A stretch of DNA of 64,000 nt from Pseudomonas sp. HMWF032 (GCF_003060885.1 NZ_QAIG01000013.1:172989-236988), one strand, 5' to 3'. Shown: positions 33,066-42,788, numbered from the stretch's first letter. Numbers and translations: made by a program. The notes: a model not told the origin generated them from the sequence alone.

Positions 33066-34456
33066 GCATGATCGATTCCCGCACCCAGGTGCTGTTGATC
33101 GATGACGACCCCCACCTGCGCCAGGCGCTGAGCCAGACCCTCGACCTGGCCGGGCTGAAGGTCTGCACCCTGGCCGATGCCCATGGTGTGGCCGCGCGCA
33201 TCGAACGCGACTGGCCGGGCGTGGTGGTCAGCGATATCCGCATGCCCGGTATCGATGGCCTGCAGCTGCTGCAACAACTGCAGGAACAGGACCCGGAACT
33301 GCCAGTGCTGCTGATTACCGGCCACGGCGATGTGCCGCTGGCCGTGCAGGCCATGCGTGCCGGGGCCTATGACTTCTTGGAAAAACCCTTCGCCAGCGAC
33401 GACCTGCTCGACAGCGTGCGCCGCGCCCTGGCTCTGCGTCGCCTGGTACTGGATAACCGTAGCCTGCGCATGGCCCTGGCCGATCGCCACACCCTGTCGG
33501 CGCGTTTAGTGGGGCAGTCGCCCGCCATGCTGCGCCTGCGTGAACAGATTGGCGCCCTGGCCGGGATCAACAGCGACGTGCTGATCCTCGGCGAAACTGG
33601 TGCCGGCAAGGAAGTGGTGGCGCGCGCGCTGCACGATCTGTCCAGCCGCCGGGCCGGGCCCTTCGTCGCGATCAACGCCGGCGCCCTGGCGGAATCGGTG
33701 GTGGAAAGCGAGCTGTTCGGCCATGAACAGGGCGCCTTTACCGGCGCGCAGAAGCGCCGCATCGGCAAGTTCGAATTTGCCAATGGCGGCACGCTGTTTC
33801 TTGATGAAATCGAAAGCATGAGCCTGGAAGTCCAGGTCAAACTGCTGCGCCTGCTGCAGGAGCGAGTGGTCGAACGCCTCGGTGGCAATCAGTTGATTCC
33901 TCTGGATATCCGGGTGATTGCCGCGACCAAGGAAGACCTGCGCCAGGCCGCTGACCAGGGACGTTTCCGCGCTGACCTGTATTACCGCCTGAACGTCGCC
34001 CCACTGCGCATTCCAGCGCTGCGCGAACGCGGTGAAGACACCCTGATGCTGTTTCAATACTTCGCCGAGGCCGCCCGCAGCCGCCATGGCCTGACCGAAC
34101 GCAGCCTGCAACCGGGCCAGCGTGCCGCCCTGCTGCGCCACCCCTGGCCGGGCAATGTGCGTGAATTGCAGAACGCCGCCGAACGCTTTGCCCTGGGACT
34201 GGAACTGGACCTCGACCTGCAAACCCAAGCCACTGCGCCCATGCCCGATGAAGACGGCAACAGCGGTGGCCTGAATGCCCAGGTGGAGGCCTTCGAGCGC
34301 AGCCTGATCAGCGCCGAACTGAGCCGTTCACACAGTTCGCTGCGCAGCCTGGCCGAAGCCCTCGGTGTGCCGCGCAAGACCCTGCACGACAAATTGCGCA
34401 AGCATGGGCTGAGCTTCGCCGACGCTGGCGGAAGCTCGCCAGACAACCCTGAATGA
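33062..34456 (+). CDS. dctD: Sigma-54-dependent C4-dicarboxylate response regulator
   Basis: A 464-residue NtrC-family activator. The receiver has D58 in VVVSDIRMPG. The AAA+ domain has Walker A GETGAGKE, the sigma-54 contact loop GAFTGA and LFLDEIESMSLE. A Fis-type HTH ends the protein (SLRSLAEALGVPRKTLHDKL). It should activate the promoter at 34582-34597. Its stop lies at the edge of the palindrome 34456-34475. An in-frame ATG at 33068 is an alternative start. Confidence 0.95.
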   Translation: MSMIDSRTQVLLIDDDPHLRQALSQTLDLAGLKVCTLADAHGVAARIERDWPGVVVSDIRMPGIDGLQLLQQLQEQDPELPVLLITGHGDVPLAVQAMRAGAYDFLEKPFASDDLLDSVRRALALRRLVLDNRSLRMALADRHTLSARLVGQSPAMLRLREQIGALAGINSDVLILGETGAGKEVVARALHDLSSRRAGPFVAINAGALAESVVESELFGHEQGAFTGAQKRRIGKFEFANGGTLFLDEIESMSLEVQVKLLRLLQERVVERLGGNQLIPLDIRVIAATKEDLRQAADQGRFRADLYYRLNVAPLRIPALRERGEDTLMLFQYFAEAARSRHGLTERSLQPGQRAALLRHPWPGNVRELQNAAERFALGLELDLDLQTQATAPMPDEDGNSGGLNAQVEAFERSLISAELSRSHSSLRSLAEALGVPRKTLHDKLRKHGLSFADAGGSSPDNPE

Positions 34457-34475
34457 TTGGCAGAATTCCGCCAAT
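34456..34475. promoter_or_regulatory. Palindromic upstream activator site, probably for DctD
   Basis: ATTGGCAGAATTCCGCCAAT is symmetric except at one pair of positions. It lies about 120 bp upstream of the sigma-54 promoter, a normal distance for enhancer binding by an NtrC-type activator. A shorter dyad, GCGGC-N5-GCCGC, is at 34563-34577. Confidence 0.6.
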
Positions 34476-34581
34476 AGCCTCTCCGGCGGCGGCCGCCACA
34501 AGCCGCCCGCCTTCTCCCCAAGCAGCGCCAAGCCCCGACAAACCTGGCCTCTAGCCTGAACAGCGGCAATCCGCCGCAGGC

Positions 34582-34597
34582 TGGCATGGCCGTTGCT
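34582..34597 (+). promoter_or_regulatory. Sigma-54 (RpoN) promoter of dctPQM
   Basis: TGGCATGGCCGTTGCT matches the consensus TGGCAYR-N4-TTGCW fully; the GG (34583-34584) and GC (34595-34596) are ten bases apart. Transcription should start near 34608, about 137 bases before dctP. Confidence 0.88.
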
Positions 34598-34744
34598 CTA
34601 GGCTCCTGCAGGCGACTCACACACGCCCTGGTTGAGGCAATCGCTGCCCAGCGGCCAGCCACTTTCTGGCAGACCGCCTGGACTTGAGTCTGTCTTGCCG
34701 CGCTAAGGCGCATCACGCACTACAAAAACAATAGGAAAAATTCC

Positions 34745-35734
34745 ATGTTCAAACTGACTGCCAAGGCGCTCGCGTGCGCCCTGTCGCTGAGCATCGCCGG
34801 TATGGCCCAGGCCGCCGATCCGATCGTGATCAAGTTCTCCCACGTGGTCGCCGACCACACCCCAAAAGGCCAGGGTGCCGCGCTGTTCAAGAAGCTCGCC
34901 GAAGAGCGTCTGGGCGACAAAGTCAAGGTCGAGGTTTACCCGAACTCCTCGCTGTTCGGTGACGGCAAGGAAATGGAAGCGCTGTTGCTCGGTGACGTGC
35001 AACTGATCGCGCCTTCGTTGGCCAAATTCGAGCATTACACCAAGCAAATCCAGATTTTCGACCTGCCGTTCCTGTTCAACGACATGGCCGCCGTTGACCG
35101 CTTCCAGCTGAGCCCGGAAGGTCAGGCACTGCTGAAATCCATGGAAGAGAAAAACATCACCGGTCTGGCCTACTGGCACAACGGTCTCAAGCAGCTGTCC
35201 GCCAACAAGGCGCTGCGTGAGCCGAAAGACGCCCGCGGCCTGAAATTCCGCGTACAGGCTTCTGCCGTACTGGAAGAGCAGTTCAAGGCTGTGCGCGCCA
35301 ACCCGCGCAAAATGAGCTTCGCCGAGGTTTACCAAGGCCTGCAGACTGGCGTGGTCAACGGTGCCGAGAACCCCTACTCGAACATCTACAGCCAGAAAAT
35401 GCATGAAGTGCAGAAATTCATCACCGAATCCAACCACGGTGTTCTGGACTACATGCTGATCACCAACACCAAGTTCTGGAACGGCCTGCCTGCCGATGTG
35501 CGCAGCGAGCTGGACAAGATCATCGTGGAAGTGACTGCCGAAGTGAACAAGCAGGCTGACGCCCTCAACGAAGGCGACAAGCAGCGCATCCTCGAAGCCA
35601 AAACCACCGAAATCATTACCCTGACGCCAGAACAGCGTAACGAATGGCGCAATGCCATGAAGCCGGTGTGGAGCAAGTTCGAAGCAGAAATCGGTGCCGA
35701 CCTGATCAAGGCTGCCGACGCAGCCAACCAGTAA
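34745..35734 (+). CDS. dctP: TRAP transporter C4-dicarboxylate-binding protein
   Basis: A 329-residue periplasmic binding protein with a signal peptide (1-23, MAQA then ADP). Family motifs are IKFSHVVADHTPKGQGA, LKFRVQASAVLEEQFKAV with the conserved substrate arginine, and GVVNGAENPYSNIY. It delivers succinate, malate or fumarate to DctQM. Expression is expected from the sigma-54 promoter. Two hairpins follow the gene. Confidence 0.96.
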   Translation: MFKLTAKALACALSLSIAGMAQAADPIVIKFSHVVADHTPKGQGAALFKKLAEERLGDKVKVEVYPNSSLFGDGKEMEALLLGDVQLIAPSLAKFEHYTKQIQIFDLPFLFNDMAAVDRFQLSPEGQALLKSMEEKNITGLAYWHNGLKQLSANKALREPKDARGLKFRVQASAVLEEQFKAVRANPRKMSFAEVYQGLQTGVVNGAENPYSNIYSQKMHEVQKFITESNHGVLDYMLITNTKFWNGLPADVRSELDKIIVEVTAEVNKQADALNEGDKQRILEAKTTEIITLTPEQRNEWRNAMKPVWSKFEAEIGADLIKAADAANQ

Positions 35735-35767
35735 GGCGGAACAGGCTACGGCCTGCACCCAACCACA

Positions 35768-35830
35768 GCGCAGCCTTGCTGCTGCGCGATTGGCCGACTA
35801 CCCAGGCACCCCTTGCCGGCTGCCTGGGTA
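35768..35830 (+). promoter_or_regulatory. Two intercistronic hairpins between dctP and dctQ
   Basis: The first is GCGCAGC/GCTGCGC (35768-35787). The second is TACCCAGGCA (35799-35808) with TGCCTGGGTA (35821-35830) around a 12-base loop. Without T runs they likely stabilise dctP mRNA or reduce read-through, so that binding protein exceeds membrane subunits. Confidence 0.65.
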
Positions 35831-35860
35831 CGCTGCCCCTCACCACTGGAGACTCTATTG

Positions 35861-36493
35861 ATGAACGCCTTGCGGCGCGTCTGGGACCACTTCGAGGAAG
35901 GCTTTATCGCATTCCTGCTGGCCGCCATGACGCTGGTGACCTTCGTCTACGTGATCCTCAACAACCTCTACACGCTGTTCTACAACCTGGCGGATCGCTG
36001 GGAAGGCAGCAGCGAGTTTTTCTTCGCCATTGGCGACAGCATTCTTGGCATGGCCCAGTCGATGACCTGGAGCATTGCCCTGACCAAGGCGCTGTTCGCC
36101 TGGTTGATCTTCTTTGGCCTGGCCTACGGTGTGCGCACCGCCGGGCATATCGGCGTGGATGCGCTGGTGAAACTGGCCAGCAAACCGGTGCAGCGGGTTA
36201 TCGGCCTGATCGCATGCATGGCCTGCCTGGGTTATGCCGGGCTGATCGCCGTGGCCAGCTTCGATTGGGTGAAAACCCTGTTCACCGCCGGCATCGGCGC
36301 CGAGGACCTCGGTCACTACGGCATCATGCAATGGCACATCACTGCCATCGTGCCGTTCGGCTACGCCATGGTGTTTATCCGCTTCTTTGAAATCTTCGTG
36401 CGCATCCTGCGTAACCAGCAGACCGGCCTCGGCCTGGCCGATGAAGCCGCCGACGCGCTGAAGATCAATGAGCATGAGGAGCACAAGCCATGA
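35861..36493 (+). CDS. dctQ: TRAP transporter small membrane subunit
   Basis: A 210-residue protein with four membrane helices (starting about residues 14, 72, 105 and 150). The family segment FGLAYGVRTAGHIGVDALV is visible. The start at 35861 follows TGGAGA; the longer frame runs into the hairpin region. It overlaps dctM as ATGA and forms a complex with it. Confidence 0.95.
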   Translation: MNALRRVWDHFEEGFIAFLLAAMTLVTFVYVILNNLYTLFYNLADRWEGSSEFFFAIGDSILGMAQSMTWSIALTKALFAWLIFFGLAYGVRTAGHIGVDALVKLASKPVQRVIGLIACMACLGYAGLIAVASFDWVKTLFTAGIGAEDLGHYGIMQWHITAIVPFGYAMVFIRFFEIFVRILRNQQTGLGLADEAADALKINEHEEHKP

Positions 36494-37773
36494 CCATCCT
36501 GTTCCTCTTTGTCCTGCTGTTCCTACTGATGTTTATCGGCGTGCCGATTGCCGCGTCGCTGGGTCTCTCCGGTGCGCTGACCATCATGCTGTTCAGCCCG
36601 GACTCGGTGCGTTCGCTGGCGATCAAGCTGTTCGAAACCAGTGAGCACTACACCCTGCTGGCGATCCCGTTCTTCCTGCTCTCCGGTGCCTTTATGACCA
36701 CCGGCGGCGTGGCCAAGCGCCTGATCGATTTCGCCAACGCCTGCGTCGGCCATATCCGTGGCGGCCTGGCCATCTCGGCGGTATTGGCGTGCATGCTGTT
36801 CGCGGCGCTGTCCGGCTCATCCCCAGCCACCGTGGCTGCCGTCGGTTCGATTGCCATCGCCGGTATGGTGCGCTCCGGTTACCCGCAGGCTTTTGGCGCC
36901 GGTATCGTGTGTAACGCCGGCACCCTGGGCATCCTGATTCCGCCGTCGATCGTCATGGTGGTGTACGCCGCGGCAACCGAGCAGTCGGTGGGCAAGCTGT
37001 TTATGGCCGGTGTGGTACCGGGCCTGCTGCTGGGCGTAATCCTGATGGTGGCGATCTATATCGTCGCGCGGAAGATGAACCTGCCGGCCATGCCACGTGC
37101 CACTTTCCGTGAGTTCCTCACCGCTGCACGCAAAGCCGTATGGGGCCTGCTGCTGATGGTGATCATCCTCGGCGGCATCTACACCGGCATGTTCACCCCA
37201 ACCGAAGCCGCTGCTGTGGCGGCGGTCTACGCCGGCTTAGTGGCGCTGTTCGTGTACAAGGACATGACCATCCGCGAGTGCCCGAAGGTGCTGCTGGAGT
37301 CCGGCAAGCTGAGCATCATGCTGATGTTCATCATTGCCAACGCCATGCTCTTCGCCCACGTGCTGACCACTGAGCAGATCCCGCAGACCATTACCGCCTG
37401 GGTGGTGGACATGGGCCTGCAACCCTGGCAGTTCCTGCTGGTGGTGAACATCGTGTTGCTGGTGGCGGGCGCCTTTATGGAGCCGTCGGCGATCATCCTG
37501 ATCCTCGCGCCAATCCTTTTCCCGATTGCCGTGCAACTGGGCATCGACCCGATCCACCTGGGCATCATCATGGTGGTGAACATGGAAATCGGCCTGATCA
37601 CGCCACCGGTGGGACTCAATCTGTTCGTCACCTCGGCGGTGACCGGCATGCCGCTGACCGCCGTGGTCAAGGCTGCCTGGCCATGGCTGATGATTTTGCT
37701 GGGCTTCCTGGTAGTGATCACCTACGTGCCGTCAATATCCCTGGCACTGCCAAACTGGCTGGGCATGAGCTGA
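36490..37773 (+). CDS. dctM: TRAP transporter large membrane subunit
   Basis: A 427-residue sodium-coupled transporter core with about twelve helices. Family stretches are FFLLSGAFMTTGGVAKRLIDF, AALSGSSPATVAAVGSIAI, GTLGILIPPSIVMVVY, PTEAAAVAAVYA and ITPPVGLNLFV. It is the last gene of the operon; a strong terminator follows. Confidence 0.96.
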   Translation: MTILFLFVLLFLLMFIGVPIAASLGLSGALTIMLFSPDSVRSLAIKLFETSEHYTLLAIPFFLLSGAFMTTGGVAKRLIDFANACVGHIRGGLAISAVLACMLFAALSGSSPATVAAVGSIAIAGMVRSGYPQAFGAGIVCNAGTLGILIPPSIVMVVYAAATEQSVGKLFMAGVVPGLLLGVILMVAIYIVARKMNLPAMPRATFREFLTAARKAVWGLLLMVIILGGIYTGMFTPTEAAAVAAVYAGLVALFVYKDMTIRECPKVLLESGKLSIMLMFIIANAMLFAHVLTTEQIPQTITAWVVDMGLQPWQFLLVVNIVLLVAGAFMEPSAIILILAPILFPIAVQLGIDPIHLGIIMVVNMEIGLITPPVGLNLFVTSAVTGMPLTAVVKAAWPWLMILLGFLVVITYVPSISLALPNWLGMS

Positions 37774-37808
37774 CAGCAACTCTGTGTGCACTTCCCTGCA
37801 CACTTTTA

Positions 37809-37835
37809 GCCCGGCCTAGGTGCCGGGCTTTTTTT
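37809..37835 (+). terminator. Terminator of the dctPQM operon
   Basis: GCCCGGC (37809-37815), a six-base loop, GCCGGGC (37822-37828), then seven T's. Confidence 0.92.
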
Positions 37836-37940
37836 GCTCGCAGTTTTTTGTCAGGCGGATTGGCGGCATGCGCCATGGCCAGGTTCACGCCGTGCGGCGT
37901 CACCCACCATCGGCGCACCGCGCATCACTGGGCTAACGAG

Positions 37941-39158
37941 TTAAACCCGCGCCAACTCTGGCAGGTCACCCGACAAACCCAGCGCCTGACGCACGAACAG
38001 CGCCTTGGCTTCCGGCAGGTCGTCCACCCAGTTGAGGCCGCTGTTGCGCAGCCAGCGCACGGGCAGCGGATCAGCCTGGAACAGCCGCTCGAAGCCTTCC
38101 ATCGCCGCCATCATCGCCAAGTTGTGCGGCATGCGCCGACGCTCGTAGCGGCTCAGCACCTTTACATCACTCAGACGCTCGCCACGTTGCGCGGCGTGCA
38201 GCAACACCTCAGCCAATACCGCGACATCAAGAAAGCCCAGGTTGACGCCCTGCCCGGCCAACGGGTGGATGCTGTGCGCGGCATCGCCAATCAGTGCCAG
38301 GCCATCCTCGACATAACGCTTGGCGTGCCGCTGACGCAACGGAATACACAGGCGCGGGTCAGCTTGCAGCACCTCACCCAGACGATGTTCGAAGGCAAAA
38401 CCGAGGGCGCGGCGGAAACCCGCATCATCCAATGCCATCAGCCGCTCGGCTTCAGTAGGCGTAACCGACCAGACAATCGAGCACCAGTGCTCACCTTCGG
38501 GACCGGCCAGCGGCAAAAAGGCCAACGGGCCGTCATCGGTAAAGCGCTGCCAGGCGGTGGCCTGATTTGGCTTGCTGCAACGCACGCTGGTGACGATGGC
38601 GTGGTGCAGGTAATCCCATTCACGGGTGGCGCAACCGGCTAAACGGCGCACCGCCGAGTTGGCGCCGTCGGCAGCAATGATCAACGGCGCGCGTAGCTCA
38701 CGGCCGTCGCTCAGGCTGAGTAACCAGCCCTCGCCGGAGCGGCGTAACTGCTCCAGACGTGCACCTGGCAGCAAGCCAATCGAACTGTCATGCAGGCGCT
38801 CAAGCAGCGCGTCCTGCACCACGCGGTTTTCGACGATATGGCCCAGGGATTCGGCATGCACGCTGGCCGCGCTGAAGTGAATCTGCCCGGTGCCCGAGCC
38901 ATCCCACACCTGCATCTCGGAATAGGAGCAGGCGCGCCGCGCGGCAATGCCATCCCACACACCCAGGCGTTCAAGAATGCGTTGGCTGGCCACCGACAGC
39001 GCGCTGACTCGCGGCTCGAAGGCGGCCTGCGGATCAAAGGGCTTGACGCTCAGCGGGCTGCCATCAACCAGCAGGATTTCCAGGCCCTGATCCTGCAGGG
39101 CCAGTGCCAGGGCGCTGCCCACCATGCCTGCGCCAACGATGATCAGATCCGCTTGCAT
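37941..39158 (-). CDS. FAD-dependent ubiquinone hydroxylase (UbiI/VisC-type)
   Basis: A 405-residue UbiH/UbiF/VisC-family monooxygenase. It has the FAD motif IIVGAGMVGSALALALQ at the start, a DG motif around LIIAADGANSAVRRLAG, and GDAAHSIHPLAGQGVNLGFLD near residue 285. ATG 39158 has AAGGA seven bases upstream; the GTG one codon earlier is less likely. It hydroxylates the aromatic ring in ubiquinone synthesis, probably at C5 (UbiI role), inferred from its place near ubiH. Confidence 0.9.
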   Translation of the reverse strand: MQADLIIVGAGMVGSALALALQDQGLEILLVDGSPLSVKPFDPQAAFEPRVSALSVASQRILERLGVWDGIAARRACSYSEMQVWDGSGTGQIHFSAASVHAESLGHIVENRVVQDALLERLHDSSIGLLPGARLEQLRRSGEGWLLSLSDGRELRAPLIIAADGANSAVRRLAGCATREWDYLHHAIVTSVRCSKPNQATAWQRFTDDGPLAFLPLAGPEGEHWCSIVWSVTPTEAERLMALDDAGFRRALGFAFEHRLGEVLQADPRLCIPLRQRHAKRYVEDGLALIGDAAHSIHPLAGQGVNLGFLDVAVLAEVLLHAAQRGERLSDVKVLSRYERRRMPHNLAMMAAMEGFERLFQADPLPVRWLRNSGLNWVDDLPEAKALFVRQALGLSGDLPELARV

Positions 39159-39172
39159 CACATATTCCTTGT

Positions 39173-39655
39173 TCAGGCTGCCTGCCGAGCGCGCGGTTTA
39201 AGTCGCACGTAGAGAGTTTTATGCACCCGCGCCACCAGGGTACCGCTGCCATCGCGCACCTCTACATGCAACTCGGGCAGGTATTTGTCACCGTCGGCGG
39301 TGTGCTGGCGAATGTCCTCGAGCAGGTGTTCGTCGATGCTGAAATCGGCGTACACAGGGCCTTTGCCGGGGGCGATAAAGTCGATGCGCGCCGCCTTGTC
39401 CCACACGATAAATTCACGCCCAAGGTTTTCCATGATCATCAGCATGAAAAACGGGTCGGTCATCGAATACAGGCTGCCGCCGAACTGGGTACCAACATAG
39501 TTGCGGTTATACCAGCCCAGCCCCATCTTGACCTGCACCTGACGGAAGTCCGCGCTGATCTGCCGCACCCGTACGCCAGCCCCCAGGTAGGGCGGATACA
39601 GGTTCATCGCCCAACGCAGCAGCCGCGCCTTGCGCGCCAATTTATTTGCCGACAT
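39173..39655 (-). CDS. DUF4442 hotdog-fold protein
   Basis: A 160-residue predicted thioesterase-like protein of the DUF4442 group. Visible are MGLGWYNRNYVGTQFGGSLY, corresponding to the hotdog helix region, and a beta-rich second half (VYADFSIDE, LHVEVRDGSGTLVARV). Its substrate is unknown. It lies between two ubiquinone hydroxylase genes with gaps of 14 and 3 bases, so it is surely co-transcribed with them. Confidence 0.82.
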   Translation of the reverse strand: MSANKLARKARLLRWAMNLYPPYLGAGVRVRQISADFRQVQVKMGLGWYNRNYVGTQFGGSLYSMTDPFFMLMIMENLGREFIVWDKAARIDFIAPGKGPVYADFSIDEHLLEDIRQHTADGDKYLPELHVEVRDGSGTLVARVHKTLYVRLKPRARQAA

Positions 39656-39658
39656 GAC

Positions 39659-40846
39659 TCAATACTCCGAACGGGTGCCGAGGCCCATGGCCTGGCGGGC
39701 AAACCAGCGTTTCGCCGGAGGAAGAAGATCGAGGCCAAGCAAACCGAGGTTACGCCCGGCAGCCAGCAGCGGCTGGCCAGTGCTGAACAGGCGGGTGACC
39801 TGGTCGGAGAAGCCGACGGTCAGCTGCTGATCCATCTGCTGACTCTTCAGGTAGCGCTGCAGGGTGGTCAGATCGCCCAAGGGCGCGCTGCTGTCCAGCA
39901 GCGTTTCTGCCAGCACCAGGGTGTCGCGCAACGACAGGTTGTAGCCCTGCCCGGCAATTGGATGCAGGCTGTGCGCGGCGTTACCGAGTACCACCAGATG
40001 CTGACGCACCTGCTCCCTGGCGGCCGTCAGCGCCAGTGGATAGAGATGCCGCGTACCAACCTGGCGCAAACTGCCCAGGCGATAACCGAAGGCCGGCTGC
40101 AACTCGGCAAGAAACGCCGCATCGTCCAGCATCGACAAGCGTTCGGCTTCCAGCGTGGCGCGAGTCCAGACCAGCGCGCAGCGGTTATCCGCCAGCGGCA
40201 ACAGGGCCATCGGCCCTTCTTCGGTAAACCGTTCGAAGGCCAGGCCGTTATGCGCCTCTTGCGGGCTGACGTTGGCGATCAGCGCGCTCTGGCCATAGGG
40301 CGTGTTGCTGACGGCAATGCCCAGTTGCTCGCGCAGCCCGGAGCGGCCGCCTTCAGCGAGAATCGCCAGGCTGCATTCCAGTTCGCTGCCATCGTCCAGG
40401 GTCAGCCGGTAGCCATCGGCCAGGGCCTGCATGCGGTTAACCTGAGCCGGGCTGCGCCAGCTCACCACCTGCTGATCCAGCGCCTGCCACAGGCATTCAC
40501 CGAGCCAGGCGTTTTCCACCACATAGCCCAGTGCCGGCACGCCTTCTTCCTCGGCGCTCAAGCGCGCAGCGGCAAAGCGGCCACGGTCGGAAACATGAAT
40601 CTGCTTGATCGGCTCGGCGCGCTGGCTGATCTGCTGCCACAGGCCGAGCCGCTGGTAGATCTGCTGCGAGCCGAACGACAGCGCAGTGGAGCGTGCGTCG
40701 TAACTGGGCTGATAACCATTGCCCGGGGTGAACGGCTCGATCAGGCAAATACGCCAGTTGCGCTGCTTGGCCTCCGTTTGCAAGGCCACCGCCAGACTGG
40801 CACCGACCAAGCCACCGCCAATAATCGCAATGTCGACGCGTGACAT
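39659..40846 (-). CDS. ubiH: 2-octaprenyl-6-methoxyphenol hydroxylase
   Basis: A 395-residue FAD monooxygenase of ubiquinone synthesis. Motifs are IAIIGGGLVGASLAVALQ, SLAILAEGGRSGLREQLG and VVLGNAAHSLHPIAGQGYNLSLRD. The E-G in place of D-G in the second motif is noted. It starts three bases after the pepP stop. A paralogue of the enzyme at 37941. Confidence 0.93.
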   Translation of the reverse strand: MSRVDIAIIGGGLVGASLAVALQTEAKQRNWRICLIEPFTPGNGYQPSYDARSTALSFGSQQIYQRLGLWQQISQRAEPIKQIHVSDRGRFAAARLSAEEEGVPALGYVVENAWLGECLWQALDQQVVSWRSPAQVNRMQALADGYRLTLDDGSELECSLAILAEGGRSGLREQLGIAVSNTPYGQSALIANVSPQEAHNGLAFERFTEEGPMALLPLADNRCALVWTRATLEAERLSMLDDAAFLAELQPAFGYRLGSLRQVGTRHLYPLALTAAREQVRQHLVVLGNAAHSLHPIAGQGYNLSLRDTLVLAETLLDSSAPLGDLTTLQRYLKSQQMDQQLTVGFSDQVTRLFSTGQPLLAAGRNLGLLGLDLLPPAKRWFARQAMGLGTRSEY

Positions 40847-40849
40847 GCT

Positions 40850-42184
40850 CTAGGCCGCCACACTGCGTGCGGCGGCCATCAGCGCTTCAATCTCGGCGAC
40901 GGTTTTCGGTACGCCGCTGGTAAGGATTTCGCAGCCTGTCTTGGTCACCACCACATCATCTTCGATACGCACACCGATGCCGCGCCACTTCTTCGCCACG
41001 TCCGGGTTGTCCACGGCGATGTAGATGCCCGGCTCAACCGTCATGGCCATGCCAACTTCCAGCTCGCGCCATTCGCCGCCGACCTTGTACTCGCCGACAT
41101 CATGCACATCCATGCCCAGCCAGTGGCCGGCGCGGTGCATATAGAAGGGTTTGTAGGCTTCAGTGGCAATCAGCTCGGCCACATCACCCTGCAGCAGACC
41201 GAGTTCCACCAGACCGGCGGTAATCACCTGCACGGTGGTCTCGTGGGCCTGATTCCAGTGTTTGCCAGGGGCGATTTCCTTGAAGGCTGCTTCCTGCGCC
41301 GCCAGCACCAGCTCGTAGATGGCCTTCTGCTCCGGCGAGAAGGTGCCGCTGACCGGGAAGGTGCGGGTGATGTCACTGGCGTAGCAGTCGATCTCGCAAC
41401 CAGCATCGATCAACACCAGATCGCCGTCTTTCAGCGGTGCATCGTTCTCGCGGTAATGCAGGATGCAGGCGTTCTTGCCCGCTGCGACGATGCTGCCATA
41501 GGCTGGCATCTTCGCCCCGCCCTTGCGGAACTCGTAGTCCAGTTCGGCTTCCAGGTGGTACTCGAACAGGCCGGCACGGCTCGCCTGCATGGCGCGCACA
41601 TGGGCACGGCAGGAGATGTCCGCCGCTTCCTTCATGACTTTGACTTCGGCCGCCGACTTGTACAGGCGCTGGTCATGCAGCAGGTGCTCAAGGGTGATGA
41701 ATTCGTTGGGCGGCGTCGCGCCTTGGCGCGCTTTGGAGCGGATCACGTTGATCCACTCCATCAGCTGACGGTCAAACTCATGATTGGTGCCCATGGAGGA
41801 ATAGACCCGATCACGGCCCTCGATCAGCCCTGGCAGAATGTCGTCGATGTCACCAATCGGGAACGCATCATCCGCACCGTACTGGCTGATCGCGCCATCC
41901 TGGCCGGCACGCAGGCCATCCCACAGCTCACGCAGGGGGTCGCGCTCGCGGCAGAACAACACATACTCGCCATGCTCACGCCCAGGAATCAGCGCAATCA
42001 CCGCTTCGGGCTCGGGAAAGCCGGAGAGGTACTGGAAGTCGCTGTCCTGACGGTAGATATGCTCAACATCGCGGTTGCGGATATACACCGGCGCAGCCGG
42101 CAGAATCGCGATGCTATTGGGTTCCATCTGCGCCATCAGCGCCTTGCGCCGACGGGCGTATTCCGACTTGGGGATGCTGATCAT
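40850..42184 (-). CDS. pepP: Xaa-Pro aminopeptidase P
   Basis: A 444-residue metallopeptidase removing N-terminal residues before proline. Metal ligands are the aspartates in LVLIDAGCEID and YASDITRTF, the histidine in HRAGHWLGMDVHD, and glutamates in TVEPGIYIA and GVRIEDDVVV. The N-terminal AMP_N domain begins ISIPKSEYARRRKAL. Start 42184 gives the usual length. Cytosolic, dinuclear manganese expected. Confidence 0.95.
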   Translation of the reverse strand: MISIPKSEYARRRKALMAQMEPNSIAILPAAPVYIRNRDVEHIYRQDSDFQYLSGFPEPEAVIALIPGREHGEYVLFCRERDPLRELWDGLRAGQDGAISQYGADDAFPIGDIDDILPGLIEGRDRVYSSMGTNHEFDRQLMEWINVIRSKARQGATPPNEFITLEHLLHDQRLYKSAAEVKVMKEAADISCRAHVRAMQASRAGLFEYHLEAELDYEFRKGGAKMPAYGSIVAAGKNACILHYRENDAPLKDGDLVLIDAGCEIDCYASDITRTFPVSGTFSPEQKAIYELVLAAQEAAFKEIAPGKHWNQAHETTVQVITAGLVELGLLQGDVAELIATEAYKPFYMHRAGHWLGMDVHDVGEYKVGGEWRELEVGMAMTVEPGIYIAVDNPDVAKKWRGIGVRIEDDVVVTKTGCEILTSGVPKTVAEIEALMAAARSVAA

Positions 42185-42233
42185 GGGCAGATTGAGTCCA
42201 CTTCTGGTTACTTGAAAACAGGTGTCATGCAAA

Positions 42234-42788
42234 TCAATGCAGCGACGGTTTCGCCGCGGCGACCACTGGTTTGGCGCACTCGCTGAACAGCAGCAGCGGC
42301 GCTACGCGCAGGTATTCCATCACTTCCATGTAGTCGTTCTCGCCATCATCGGACTCGTCCAGGGCGTTCTGCACCTGAGAAATGGCCGAGAGGTCTTGCA
42401 GCACTTCCATGGCTTCGGCGCTCAGAGCGCTGTCACGGGCAGTCAGGCCGAAACCACCGAGGAAGCCCTGACACCATTGTCCCAGAGCCACAGCGCGCTC
42501 GCTAAGCGGCGCATCGTCGCTGGGCAGCAACAGCACCACGGTGACGTCATTGCTGGACAGTTCGTTCTTGACCATTTCCTGCAGGCCAATCAGCGCCTGG
42601 CGCACGGTATCTTCCGGCGCAGCGCCGAGCAGCTCGGCGGCATCCACCAGCCAGGGGTCGATTTCAAAGCCGGCGCCGGCGCAGCTACGACCGAGCAACA
42701 GGCCATGCAACTCAGCAGGCGAAACGGTATAACCGCTGCTGGCTAGCAGGGTTGCAAAAGCAGAATACGGGGAGTTCGAGATAGGCAT
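42234..42788 (-). CDS. YgfB/UPF0149 family protein
   Basis: A 184-residue all-helical protein of the YgfB family (YSAFATLLASSGYTVSPAELHGLLLG, then LGQWCQGFLGGFGL). In P. aeruginosa YgfB is reported to interfere with the AlpA regulator and affect ampDh3 and beta-lactam resistance; whether that applies here is inference. First gene of the leftward ygfB-pepP-ubiH operon, 49 bases before pepP. Confidence 0.9.
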   Translation of the reverse strand: MPISNSPYSAFATLLASSGYTVSPAELHGLLLGRSCAGAGFEIDPWLVDAAELLGAAPEDTVRQALIGLQEMVKNELSSNDVTVVLLLPSDDAPLSERAVALGQWCQGFLGGFGLTARDSALSAEAMEVLQDLSAISQVQNALDESDDGENDYMEVMEYLRVAPLLLFSECAKPVVAAAKPSLH

